Notes: a model not told the origin generated them from the letters alone. A DNA stretch of 11,856 nucleotides from Brachionus koreanus (GCA_016987375.1 PJRA01000473.1:1506412-1518267), one strand, 5' to 3'; positions 1 to 10,440 are shown, counted from the stretch's first letter. Numbers and translations are program-made.

Positions 1-136
1 TTTTTCGGTACCATTTACACACAATTTTGTAATTTTTATATTTTTATGCAAAACACAGTGCCCCTTATTTGACGGGTCACTGAGCAAGTGGTCGGCGATC
101 GGCCTTAGCTTAGAATTAATAAATAAATAAATAAAT
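1..136 (+). mobile_element. LINE-like retroelement 3' end (non-coding tail)
   Basis: This block is clearly richer in G and C than its surroundings, especially 59-110, and ends abruptly in a tetranucleotide tail of the AAAT type (119-136). A GC-richer 3' untranslated segment followed by a short simple repeat is how many non-LTR retrotransposon insertions end, so I read it as the plus-strand 3' terminus of such an element whose body lies to the left of the window. No coding frame of the element is visible here. It sits inside the second intron of rad1, in the opposite orientation to the gene. The clade cannot be named, and an unrelated repeat with a similar tail is possible. Confidence 0.45.
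119..136 (+). repeat. AAAT microsatellite tail
   Basis: Four to five tandem AAAT units follow directly on the GC-richer block to the left. This is probably the 3' tail of the retroelement rather than an independent microsatellite. Confidence 0.7.
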
Positions 137-210
137 CTTCCAGTCTTGCAAATGAGAACATATTAAAAAAATCATTTGATATTTATATATTTTGTGAGGT
201 AAATATTTAC

Positions 211-458
211 AAAAGTGATAGTGGATGACCATAACCTTCATAGCAAATTTTTAAAGCAGTAGGTATACTATTTACAATTGATCCAAAAATATTTAGGCAT
301 TCAATCAGAACTGATAGGTTTATTTTTATGCAAACACAATCTTCTTTAACCGAATATTCCTGGAAGAGATCGGTGTGAACAAAGGCAATGCCTTGTGTTG
401 ATTTGGCATCTTCGCAACTAATTTTTAGACCACTGTCAAGGGCACAAAAAACTGCATG
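211..458 (-). CDS. rad1: rad1 exon 2: 9-1-1 checkpoint clamp subunit (partial gene)
   Basis: This exon encodes 82 codons plus two bases, read from 458 down to 211. The translation contains GLKISCEDAK, LFQEYSVKEDC, INLSVLIECLNIFGS, TALKICYEGYGHPL. Each lines up in order with human RAD1 (GIKVTVENAK, IFQEFKVQEES, INLTVLLDCLSIFGS, TALRMCYQGYGYPL). RAD1 has a PCNA-like fold and forms a heterotrimeric ring with RAD9 and HUS1. RAD17-RFC loads the ring at damaged DNA, where it promotes ATR activation. The exon is bounded by an acceptor ending ATTAG (459-460) and a donor GTAAAT starting at 210, which leaves phase 2. The remaining exons, covering roughly the last 60% of the usual ~280 residues, are off the left edge. 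Family assignment rests on recalled human sequence and is strong; exon limits are inferred. Confidence 0.92.
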
Positions 459-517
459 CTAATTGATTATTTAAAAAAATTTATTAAGAAAAATCAGAAT
501 ATACTATCATTAAATAC
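459..517 (-). other. rad1: rad1 intron 1 (59 bp)
   Basis: On the minus strand this begins GTATTT and ends AATTAG. Removing it joins ...NFKE to HAVFCAL... in phase 0, matching the human HFRE-HATCFA junction with no gap. The length is close to that of two cplane1 introns in this window. Confidence 0.88.
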
Positions 518-631
518 CTCCTTAAAATTGACTGATTTAGCCAAGTTATACAAAATTTTAGCATTGTCAAGTTTTGCGAACAATAGATATTTTTCAGCTT
601 CATTGGAACGTGTAATTAAAGTAGTATTCAT
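518..631 (-). CDS. rad1: rad1 exon 1: N-terminus of the checkpoint clamp subunit
   Basis: The exon has 38 codons beginning with ATG at 631. The translation contains EKYLLFAKLDNAKILYNL, matching human RAD1 QYSLVASLDNVRNLSTIL. The tyrosine opening the first beta strand is residue 15 in both proteins, which strongly supports this start, and an in-frame stop lies 18 bases upstream of the ATG (650-652). The donor is GAG|GTATTT. The exon is hidden: a longer unrelated frame runs antisense across it (456-668, plus). The gene starts only 131 bp after the cplane1 stop on the same strand. No promoter motif is recognisable in that short AT-rich spacer. Confidence 0.92.
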
Positions 632-762
632 ATTTTTGAATTTTATTTTTTATTGCTTAATTATTTAAAAATAAGATTTAAAAATAAATAAAAACAAATT
701 TGAAAAAAAGTTCATTTTTTATTTTTATTTCAAAAAATTAATTTAACAAAATAATCTGAAAA
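632..762 (-). promoter_or_regulatory. cplane1-rad1 intergenic spacer
   Basis: These 131 bases must hold the cplane1 3' untranslated region and the start of the rad1 transcript. They are almost pure A/T. Two acceptor-like sites are seen on the minus strand: TTTTCAG at 756-762, immediately after the cplane1 stop, and AATTAAG ending at 656. Either could serve rad1 as a trans-splice or 5'-UTR splice acceptor. That is inference only; a compact AT-rich promoter is equally possible. Confidence 0.4.
718..729 (-). terminator. cplane1 polyadenylation signals
   Basis: Two adjacent AATAAA hexamers are read on the minus strand, at 724-729 and 718-723, about 35-45 bases after the cplane1 stop. They imply a very short 3' untranslated region. 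AATAAA is common by chance in such AT-rich DNA, so position rather than the motif is the main support. Confidence 0.5.
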
Positions 763-3700
763 TTATTTTTGATAGAGTTCACAAATTTGGTTGATTTGAT
801 CCCAATCAATGCAACTAACCGATGAATCCGTACTTAGTGATATATTCATCAATTCATCAATGGTAACTTGATTAACATAGTTCTCTTTATCAGCTAAAAA
901 TTCATCATCTAAATAGTCAAGGTCCAAATCAGCCAAAGTGTCTTGGTCAATGTCTCGCGTTTTTTTAGAAATAAATTTTTTATTTTTGCTATTGGCCTTA
1001 TAGTTAGATACGCTTTCTTGATTACCATAAATAATTTTCTTTAAATTATCATCAATAGACCAGCGAACAAGCTCTTCAATTTCATGGCTTGGAATTAACT
1101 GATTGTATGGTGAATATCTATTGTTCAAATTTTGTTTTAAATTCTCTATTTTATCTTTTTTTGGCTTAGAAATTCTATTTTGGAGAGGATTTTTCAATCC
1201 TTTTTGTAAACTATTAGATGCATGAGTCTCTTTATTTGCTGGTCTTTGTATGCCTTTGATTCGTTTTGATCCATACACTTTATAAAGTTCATTTAAACTT
1301 TCTTTCGAATTAGTGGATTTAATTTCGCTTTTTTGATGCATCATTAAACGCTGCGAATAAGTAAGAGCTTTATGATTTGGTTGAGAGCGAAGTTTTTTTG
1401 GATTCTGCATTCGGACATAATGACTAAGTGACTTTGTCTTTTTGGTATGGACTTGATTGATTATTTTGTCGGTTACATTGGCAGCTCTCTTTTCCAGTTC
1501 ATTTAACAACAATTGAGTTTTTTTCTTCTCGATTTCTTCTTTTAAACTAAGATTTTTAATCGTGGTTAACATCAAACTAGGCTTAGCTTTTAGATTTGAT
1601 GTTTTAGTTTGTGTATGAGTGGAATCAATTTCGTTTTCGGCATCTAATAGCAGTGGTGGAATGTCTATTTCAGATTTTCGATCCTTGTTCTCGTCAGCCA
1701 CATATTTCGATTTTTTATAGTGAACACTTCGAGCTGAGGTGATTCTTTGGGTGCAATTTTTGGCCACCAATGTATTATCTTCGATCAAGTCTTTAAGAAG
1801 ACTTCTAGCATCTTGTTCTCTCTTTTGAGCAAATTTTTCCATCATAGATTCTCTTTTGTAAATTAGTTTTTTTTCATTCTTTTGCACATTACTAAGATAA
1901 CCAAAGTTTGTTTTTTGTTGGTCTCTACTCACTGTCCTAGGCTGCCTATCTGTCAATTCTAATGCTGAAATATCGATTTTTTTTGTTGGTCTATTTTTAA
2001 AAGAGTCATTTGGTTGATTTGAATCTTCTAAAATTATACTCAGTCGCTTTTGTTCAAACTCATTTAAATCTGATAGATCATCAGATAAACTGGTTTTTTC
2101 ACATTCTTCAATATCAATTGATTTAACATCATTCGTTTTATCTTCTAATGGAGTAGATTCTTTTTTATTTTTTTTTGATAAATTTTCTTCAATCAATTTT
2201 GAGTCTTTGATTGTTTTGAAACCTTTCTTTCTTTTTTCAGTTGACTTTTCACAATAATTAGTCTCAGCTTTATCTTTGTTGTCCTGTAGATCTACCTCAA
2301 TTGTCTGAATGTATTCATAATTTTTTCTATTTTCTTCATTCATTTCATCAGCCATTTTAGTCATTGACTGAATTTTTTCATCTATTTGAAGAAGTCTATT
2401 TGAAGTGGAAGAATGACAATTTTCATTAGTTAAATTTTCATTCTTCAATTCGTCTAATATTTGCGTTTTTTGCTTGATTGACAATTCAACATTTTGATTT
2501 TGCATTAAACTGGGAATTTCTTCAACCAACTCTTTTCCAATTGAATCTTTAACTACTAAATTTTCATCTTTGTTTTGACTGTCTTTCTTCAATTCCAAGT
2601 CTGCATTAATATCATTATGTTTGTCTTTATCTACTTTTTTACGTTTGCTTTGATCAATTTTGATTAATTCTAAAATTTCCTCTACTGATTTATTATCTAA
2701 ATCTGCTATATTAATAAAATCATTGTTTAGCCAAGTTTCTTTTTGTCTATTATTTTGATTTGGGTCAAATTTTAGATTAAGCAATATATCTGGTGGTAAT
2801 TGATAAGACACTTGGCTGTTTAAATCCGTCATTGTGCATGAATCTTTTTGTTTATTACTGTGTTTTCTTCTTAGATAATTTGTTGCTTCATAATGAGCTT
2901 TTGCTGAGCTAAAGTTTTCAACCGGATGATGATTATCAAGCATATCTTGAAAACAATCCGGACTTAAAATGTAGCCATCATACATAGGCTTTTGAACTTG
3001 TACTTGAACATCAGATGTTACAGATTTTGTTTGTGATTTTTCTGGCAATTTTTCTGGCAATTTTTCTGGTACTTCATTTGGTAATTGAACCAAATTAGGC
3101 TCTTTAATCTCTTGATTTTGTAAATTAGGCTTGCAAGTTTCATTAGTTGTATTTAGTTTTAATAGGGGATAATTTTTCAAAGAAGATAAAGCTCCTTTTT
3201 TAATTTCTTGAGACATTATTGCTATACTTTTTTGAACAGTTGCATCATTTTTTCTCAAGCTGTGAAATTTTTCCATTTTAAAACTAGGATTTTTGGCATG
3301 AGAATTTATGCTGACTTTTTTAGTTTCTAGTAAAACTGAAGAGAAGCCTATTTTTTTATAATTTTGTTTACATTGATGTTGATTTGGTACATTTTGATTC
3401 ACTCTATTAGAAATATAAGGTAATTGAATGTCTGACATTTGGTCAATTTTTGCGTCCGTTATGCCTAGCAAGGGTATATTGACTAATTTCGATACTTTTT
3501 TTTCACTCTCAACTTTCGCTTTTCTCTTACTTGGTTCAAACGATTTTAAAAAATAGTTCGGCTGAACCTCTTCTAAATAGGATTTTTTATTTTCTTCTTG
3601 GTAACAATGTTCAATGTTGTTTTTAAAATATCCTTGGGTTTTATTCTCGACTTTTTTTATACTTGTTTCGATCACAAATTCAGACATATCATTTAACAAA

Positions 3701-6700
3701 ATAGGATTTTTGATTTTACTTATTAACTGATTTTGAAAATCATCTAAACCGAGACTAGATTGATGGTTCATTTTTTTAAATTGACCACATTCATAGCTTT
3801 CATTTGATTTATTGTTTAAAAAATTCATTACTGTACTATGTTGCAATTGAACAATTTTAATAAACTCATCCCTTATAATTTGATGAACTTGTGAAGAATT
3901 GTTAAAATTCAAATTATCTGAATTTGATGCATCTTGCTTGTTAGCATAGCTTTGTATTGTTTGATCAGTTTTTTGAAAAATTTGTGTTGAATTAGTTTCA
4001 GCATCAACTAATGAAGATTTGTTTTCATGTTTTGGCTGAGACTTTGAAGGAGATCTGCTAGTACTTTTAAAACTCTTAAAAATGTTCGTAATTGACTCAA
4101 AGCTGTTTCTTTTCTTTTTAACTTCAGTGTTGTTTAATTCTTGCTTGTCTTGCTTAATTGTTTGTTCTTCATTCATTACAGTTAATGTAGAAGCATTTTT
4201 TGCTTCTTTTGGATCTAAATTTTCGATTGATTTTATGATACTTTCAGGCTGTTTTAAATTTTCAAAATCGTAATATTCTGTTAAATCTAAAATACTAGAA
4301 AACACTTCTAATTCATGTTTGTTCGAAAACGAATTTTCATTTTTATTATTAATATTTTTATCTTGGTCTTTAAATGTTGACTGATTGAACACTTTTATTT
4401 GTTTGGCTTCGCTTTCTAATCTAATTTCGCTATCACTATAAGAGCTAATATCTATTGTGGTACTATCATTCGAAAGGTCATTATTGAATTTTTTGTTCAT
4501 CAACGATTTTTCGCTTTTTTTTCTACAAGTAAGCATGTTTGAATTGGTAACTTGGGTAAACTCATCGTCCATTTCTTTGAAATCTTCTCTTAATTTCGTT
4601 TGTGGAGATCTTGTTTTTACTAATTTATTTCTTGCTGACCAAATTAGACTGTTGTTATTTGCTATATAAACACAAGCAACCAGCATATTGGCATTTAAAT
4701 TCAATCTAATAGTTGTTTTAGATTCTAAGTATCTATTGCTATCTATTTGATTTAGAATTTGGTTGTTTTCGAGTAAAATTTTTTGAAATTTTCTCGACCA
4801 TTTTATCAGCCAAATGGCCAAAGTCGATACATTCTCATAAGCTGGTCCATAATTTAACACATTCAATGGTTGCTCTGGTTTCATCTCAGCTCTATTATCA
4901 TTTGTAACTTTATTCACATTTGAAAATTTTTTCAAGTCATCAAAACTGGATGATTTTTTGTACAAACAAGATTTTTTGTCGCCAACATTTCTCAGGCTAT
5001 AAGTCCTAAATAGACCTTTTTTGGCCAAAGTTTCCTCTTTTTCGAACGATCTTGCCAATTGAAGATCTTTAATTGCATTCAAATTGTGTCTTGATTTTCG
5101 CTTTTTCAAATTAATACGCAATTTATTTGGTTGATTCGAAGAATCAAGAGAGTTTTTTTTTGATATATACTTTCTGTAATCGTTCTCATTTAACTCTTGT
5201 TCTCTAATCACTTCATAAAATTCTGGTATTAACGGAACATTATTTACATGATTAGCTATAATTTCCCAATTGTCACTTTGATCAAATGCAAATTTGAAAA
5301 AAAACTCCAAAAAACTAATGAGCATTTCTGAACGCTCAATGGAAAACGAGCCGGATAAAGAGGCGCCTAGATCACAAATGCTTTGAATATATTTGATCTG
5401 AAAAATTTCCTCATTAATTCCATAATATTTTTGAATTAAATTATTTTCATTGTTTAAAATTTTGGTCTTATGCTCGAATAATTCACTCACATTTGAATAT
5501 GATTGTTTCTTCCAGTTATCTCTAATAGATTCGAACTTGGTGCGAATGAAATTATCCGAGGCAAGTTTTTCACCACACTTGACCAATTGATATTCTAAAT
5601 CTAATTCATCTGATTGTTCAGAAACTGCTTCTAATTTTGCAATAGTACTTAAGACAATGTCTTGTATGCGGGCATATTCTAGTCCTATAAGACTGCGAAA
5701 ACTCAACATTAAAATTCCATATTTGATTATTTTCTTGCACAAGTCTGTGTAAATTTTAGAATCAATTGCGCCCTTAAGCATTATTTTGAAAAATTGGCGC
5801 AGAGCTGACGAAAATTTGTCTCTCAAGTCAATGAGAAACACTAATGCAACAAATTCTCTAAATAAACTGAACAACGCTTGAGGAATATAGCCAATTTTCT
5901 GATATCTGATGGTGGATAGCAAATTTTTCAATGATATGTCTAGGCTAAATGCGTTTTTGATGCCGTACACATTTTTCATGTCATTTTTTGCCGATGACAA
6001 ATTTTCCAAATACCATTTAATCATTGATACAAATAGATTGCTCTCTTTGAATAAAACTATGATACATTTTGAAATGATGCAAAGTTTATCTCGGTATTTT
6101 GATTCCTCAAGGCAAAATTTGTCCATGTATTCATCTGAGTTAAGTTGGGTACAAAATATTGGCGGTGCTGGTAAATAAAAATTATCCGGAACAATTATAT
6201 TTGCACTACAAATATGGCTAGTGCAGAGTGCAAAATTTCTCATCAAATTGTATAAAATTGGCTCCAAAATTGTCGACTTGGTCATAACAGAACAAAGAAG
6301 AAGTTCTTTTAAAACAAAACAGGCGCTTTTTTCATACGATTTTTCCATTAAATTTGTTTGAAAATCGCCTGAAGTCTGATTGTCGGCATCTAGGCCGAGA
6401 ATCGAACAAACTTTATGTGCCAATTGCTTCTCACTAAAAATCCTTGAAAATAGAGCTGAATGCTTTTCTATTTTGTCATAATTAAATGATTCTTTTAAAA
6501 TTGAATTTGTTAAAAACGAGCTCTTCCAGTCGTTTAAAGAATTAAGAAAAAAAATTGCTTCATCATAAAGCTCAGTAGCTATGAACATTTCAAAGACTTT
6601 ATCTGCTTTTAGGATTTGGCCAAAAGCGGTCTTATTACACACCAAAGACAAATTGAATTTTTCTTTAGAAAGAACATTTTTTATTAAATTTGATGGTCTC

Positions 6701-8659
6701 TTGTCCAAACAGTCAATCAATGATGGCATTGGCCTGGGATTAATAATGCTTAAATGAAACAATTCCTCACTATTTATCAAATATAGTGAAATGAATCTGG
6801 CCAGTGATTTTATGGCTGAAACAATGGCAATGGGAAGTTTTTGCAGCGGTTTGACAACGTTTAAGCAATCAAACGAATTTTCTAAAAGACTGAATCTTGA
6901 ATAGAGGCTTTGGTCATTTCTGTTGTATCTCAAATACTCGTTTTCAATTAGGCTCTCAAGAATGTTAACAAATTTAAGCATGTCATAATTGGTCAAGCAT
7001 GAATAAAAAATCTTATGAATTATTGTATCTGACTTGTTTTCATTATAAAAGTTGATTTGGTCATTGTCAAATATTGAATTTAACTGCATGATCCAAAAGT
7101 CAACTGCTTTGTCCAAATTTCCAATATTCAGATAAATCAAATCTGCTTTGCCTAAATCATATTTTTGTTCCGATTCATGGTTATTAACTGATCTGACATT
7201 TAATCCTTGGCCATCGATTTCTGATAAATCTTTAAAAATTGCTAACTTTTGAATTTCTCTTTCGAGAACAATAATTAAAAAATTTAAATCGTTTAACGAG
7301 TCTTCTCTTATTTTTCCCAATTGTTGCAAAATTTTTCGATATTTGTAACAATAGTGAAAAAGATTTTTCCAACTTTTCTCCATTATAAAATCAATTTGAG
7401 TCAAAATTTGCTTTCGATTGATTTTTTTCAATATTAGACTGTTTTTTAGGCTATTTAACTTCTCCAACGAGTCTGTTTCAAATCTATCCAAGCTTGATCC
7501 ATTACTATTGTCAGTAGGATTATCTAGTGTATTTTTAGTCTTTACACTCAATGATTCCATTGAGCATCTGACGCTTTTTTTAACATCAGCATGATCGAAT
7601 TTGATGCTAAACGAGTTAGTTTTTGGCTGGCTAAAGATCGTCTTTAAAACATTTTGGCTACTCTTAAGCACACTATAAGTTAGAGAGAGAATTTGAATTC
7701 TCGAAAACGAGTAGTTAAAATCAATTTTAATTAAATTGTCACATTTTAAAATAGACTGAATGAATTTTTCTATAAATCCAGAAACATTCATAAAATTAAT
7801 TGAATCGATAGAGGAAAAATGAAATGTTTTGATAAAAATGAAAAATATTTTTATCGATATTTTTATTTTTTCAAAGCTTTCGTCCTCTGCTTGATTTAGC
7901 TTATTGTCATGTGGACAAAAAAAATCCCTAATAGCATTAGTTTCTATATTGAATAGTAAGCATGTTAAATTAATGAACGCTTGCTGAATAACTTTGCAAA
8001 TATTTTCATTCTCATTAAAGTCAATGGGATCAAACTTGCTTTGTGTTAAAGCCAAAGACCAACTTGAAATTAAGTAATTAACGCATAGTTCTAATCTATT
8101 GGGCAACGAATCGATGTTGATTGTTTCATTTGAAATTGGCAGAACTTGCGGCAAAAAACTGAAAATTATTTTTCCATCTGCAATTTTGGGATCAGATGAA
8201 CATTTGACTGTGTTGTTTTTAAAGTGTTCGTTTACCGAGTCGACACCACTGTCACAACTTTTATCTAGAACATCACTTTGGCATTTGGTTTCTAATCCCC
8301 AATCGGGTAGATTTTGATCGGAAGAAGTTATAAGTGGCTTTTTTAAAAAAAAATCTTTCTCATTTTGACCATTATCTAGTTTTTTTTTTAGGAAATCAAA
8401 TGATTGATTTCTTTCAATTGATTTTGAGATTGAATTCATTTGTTCAACTGCTTCATTAACTAATTCTTTAATTATCCGAATTGGCTCCGAAAAAGCTGTT
8501 GGTATTTTTAAAATACACATTAAAAATCCATCTGAACAGACTAGAATTGGTAGACTAGGGTGCTGATTTAATGAAAATATTTGCTTTTGATTTTTTCCAT
8601 TATTCAATGTTGAATTAATTGAACAATCATCACTTTTAATGCTTGATTCATTTTTACCT
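763..8659 (-). CDS. cplane1: cplane1 (JBTS17) giant 3' exon: ciliogenesis and planar polarity effector
   Basis: One uninterrupted 7897-bp exon encodes residues 194-2825 of the visible protein and the TAA stop at 763-765. CPLANE1 is a scaffold of the CPLANE complex (with INTU, FUZ, WDPCP, RSG1) at the basal body and transition zone, where it helps load IFT-A proteins. Human mutations cause Joubert syndrome 17 and OFD VI. Near the start, LPILVCSDGF corresponds to human LPYLIISDGY. At about residue 701, YLNIGNLDKAVDFW corresponds to human YFLLGSYEKSVQLW, a TPR-like helical pair. SLARFISLYL and GYIPQALFSLFREFVALV (about residue 1114) also match. From about residue 1500 the sequence is N/K/S-rich and probably disordered, with charged coiled-coil-like stretches (for example EEIEKKKTQLLLNELEKR), then an acidic tail containing DLDLDYLDDEF and ending near IDWDQI. 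The TTG at 8607 is an internal codon, not the start. Confidence 0.92.
3037..3072 (-). repeat. cplane1: Three 12-bp tandem repeats within cplane1
   Basis: The unit TTTTTCTGGCAA occurs twice exactly (3037-3048, 3049-3060) and a third time with two changes (3061-3072). On the coding strand it gives PEKL-PEKL-PEKS, in the disordered region around residue 2060. The in-frame unit length means copy changes would not disrupt the gene. Confidence 0.9.
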
Positions 8660-8795
8660 CTTTTAAAAATTAATAATTATAATTTTTTCCAATATTTAAT
8701 TAATTTTTTTTTTTCTATAATCTATTAATTATTTTACAAATGTTTATAATTATACTAATATTTAGATTGATGTACCCAGAGTTGTTCAAAAATCA

Positions 8796-8847
8796 TCAAG
8801 TCAAAGTGATTGAAATTTTTTTTTCGAAAAAATGTCTTTTGACTTGA
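8796..8847. repeat. Inverted repeat, TCAAGTCAAAG / CTTTTGACTTGA
   Basis: The arms are 8796-8806 and 8836-8847, complementary apart from one extra base, around a 29-base AT-rich loop. The same CAAGTCA/TGACTTG core recurs at 9006-9026, and a related form occurs near 9793-9811. The copies surround the transposase remnant and may be terminal or subterminal sequence of the element. Confidence 0.6.
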
Positions 8848-9005
8848 CATTATGAAAATACTTTAAAATGACTTTTTTTTTGAGTTCTCCACAAAAATAA
8901 AAACTTAAATAAATTGTTATTTTAATATTTAAACAATTTTTGTTTTTAAATTTCAGCTAAAAAGAAATGGCAAATTAATAATGACCTTTTTTTGAAAAAG
9001 AATTC

Positions 9006-9026
9006 AGTCAAGTAAGTAACTTGACT
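9006..9026. repeat. Perfect palindrome AGTCAAGT-5-ACTTGACT
   Basis: Two perfect 8-base arms flank the 5-base spacer AAGTA. It shares the CAAGT/ACTTG core with the inverted repeat at 8796-8847. It could be a subterminal transposase-binding repeat or just a hairpin in AT-rich DNA. Confidence 0.65.
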
Positions 9027-9259
9027 TTGAATAGATTTAAAAATTAATTTTTTTTGGCTTTTGCCAAATTCTGGCTGTATACGTCTTATTTTTAGGATAA
9101 ATTGTGCGTTTTTTTTTAACCTTTTTAAATTTATGATTAATAAAAAAGTAATAATGATTGCTATTTTTAAAATATAAATAGTTATGCTTTCTATTTTTTT
9201 GAACAAAAATTGATTCTAAGTTTTCACAATAAAACTAAAAATGTATTGCTCTTTGGTAA

Positions 9260-9718
9260 TATCAAAATCTATTAAATCATGAGGAACATGGTCTGTTTGC
9301 TTTGTTTATTTTTATCGAGAATGGCTGGTCTACAAACCAGCAAACAAATAATTATAACTCATAATACACCACCTGAAAAATCAAGCAGTGATTGGACTTT
9401 GGAAGAGAGTTCGTGCCAAAGGATCAGGTTTTACAAAGAGTCCATGCATCTTTTCACGTCCCACATCATCTTCGTTAAATACAGCATTAAAGTTCGCTAC
9501 ATGGGATTTTTAATGACTCGTGGTCAAGCCACCGGTCAGCCAAACATTTTTAGAATTCTTTCTTTCTTTGAAGGCTCTTATCACCATTTTTTGATTTTTT
9601 TAAACCACTCTTGTATACTACTTAATTTAAGCATACTTTCACCTTCCATTAGACATATTTCAAAAGACACTTCTGTTGCTAATAGACATTTTTTCCAATA
9701 ATGACGTAACAGTATCAA
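9260..9718 (-). pseudogene. Decayed mariner-type transposase
   Basis: Read on the minus strand, this holds pieces of a mariner-family (Tc1/mariner) transposase in the expected order, split by frameshifts and stops. At 9584-9718, LRHYWKKCLL...ATEVSFEICLMEGE...SSIQEWFKKIK resembles the N-terminal HTH domain; a one-base slip in an A-run continues it as KNGDKSL. At 9384-9500, FNAVFNEDD lines up with the first catalytic segment (usually ..IVTGDE..), followed by VKPDPLAR. At 9355-9387, CLIFQVVYYEL matches the family's WWD.QGVVYYELL strand. CAT GAT at 9276-9281 may mark the HDNARPH segment. The frame 9384-9500 has the G/A-first codon pattern of real coding DNA. No functional protein is possible. The family call rests on recalled consensus. 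Confidence 0.6.
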
Positions 9719-9880
9719 AATTTCAAAATTTTCATTTTCATTTAAATTTATAGAAATTTTTAAAGTTAAATAAAATAATAGCTAGTCATATCAACTTGAA
9801 GAGAAGTCAACTCTGTTTTTTTTTAACATAAAGATGACTTAAATTTTTTTAGATCAAAAAATTCATTCTTTAAAAGTTCT

Positions 9881-10246
9881 GTGAGCCATCAAATTTTTTC
9901 ATCTAAAATCGTTAGTTGTTTTTATCCACAAATACCTCAACCTAAACTTTTTAGATTTCAAATCAATAAAGCTTTTGCGCAATTTTCTAACCAAAAGAAT
10001 AAAACATGTAACCGGTTAAAAGTAAATACAATATTTTGTCTTAAAAGCTTTATTAATATAGTTGAACGTTCTGAAGTTCTAAGAATGGAATCCTTATTTA
10101 TACCTATATGCTCGTGTACAGAACACAAGCTTATAATTAAGTCAAGATGTTGGCTTAGTGTAAATGTCTCTGTCAGCATTTCGAAGCGTCTAGCTTCTGA
10201 GATACGTGACCAGTATAATTATTACTTATCTTTGTGCATCAGTTAA
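9881..10246. other. Unassigned coding-like tract, possible second element remnant
   Basis: This tract is richer in G and C than its flanks and open on both strands. On the plus strand one frame is open for 121 codons without a good ATG start. On the minus strand a frame containing SEARRFEMLTETFTLSQHL runs from about 10215 to 9958, then a second frame, KLRKSFIDLKSKKFRLRYL, takes over from about 9999 before stops at about 9921 and 9885. Frame changes and stops suggest a broken gene rather than an expressed one. I do not recognise the protein in any frame. It lies upstream of the transposase on the same strand but does not look like part of a mariner element. Confidence 0.3.
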
Positions 10247-10440
10247 TAAGCTGATGAATAACTGATCAAAGAAGGTAACAAACATCAACAACTAATGTAA
10301 GATCTCGAATCATATCACGCTAAATTCACAGTAAACACACTAATCTAATATTCAATTCACTATTTCAAGAATCAATTTAAAAAGATGTTTAACTTTCAAT
10401 TCTTTTAAACTTGTCTCTTTTTTTTCCACTTTTTATTACT

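Noticed and set aside
456..668. Plus-strand 70-codon frame
   Set aside because: It is antisense to rad1 exon 1 and its intron, which have clear protein homology. The frame itself is low-complexity and AT-driven.
4082..8317. Four plus-strand frames of 63-89 codons (4082-4273, 4457-4669, 5909-6178, 8099-8317)
   Set aside because: All lie antisense inside the long cplane1 exon, which has strong protein homology on the other strand.
8605..8607. TTG at 8607 as the start of a 2614-residue protein
   Set aside because: Nuclear animal genes rarely start at TTG. The frame is open upstream to a phase-matched acceptor at 8660, and the joined exons align with human CPLANE1 across this point.
8946..9206. 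Minus-strand 86-codon frame rich in I, K, L and F
   Set aside because: Its composition follows the AT-rich background and no family is recognisable. At most it could be decayed C-terminal transposase sequence, but I found no supporting motif.
9279..9701. Plus-strand 140-codon frame resembling a small secreted protein, with weak resemblance to fibroblast growth factor strands (FLSRMAGLQTSK, VRYMGF..RGQATG)
   Set aside because: A stop lies two codons before the ATG, third codon positions are unusually G/C-rich for this genome, and the minus strand carries ordered mariner transposase pieces with better codon pattern. The growth-factor likeness needs a large insertion and lacks the C-x-F-x-E motif.
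10237..10266. Small hairpins (CATCAG/CTGATG and ATCAGTTA/TAACTGAT)
   Set aside because: The arms are short and mutually exclusive in AT-rich intron sequence, with no associated gene or T-tract. They are likely chance.
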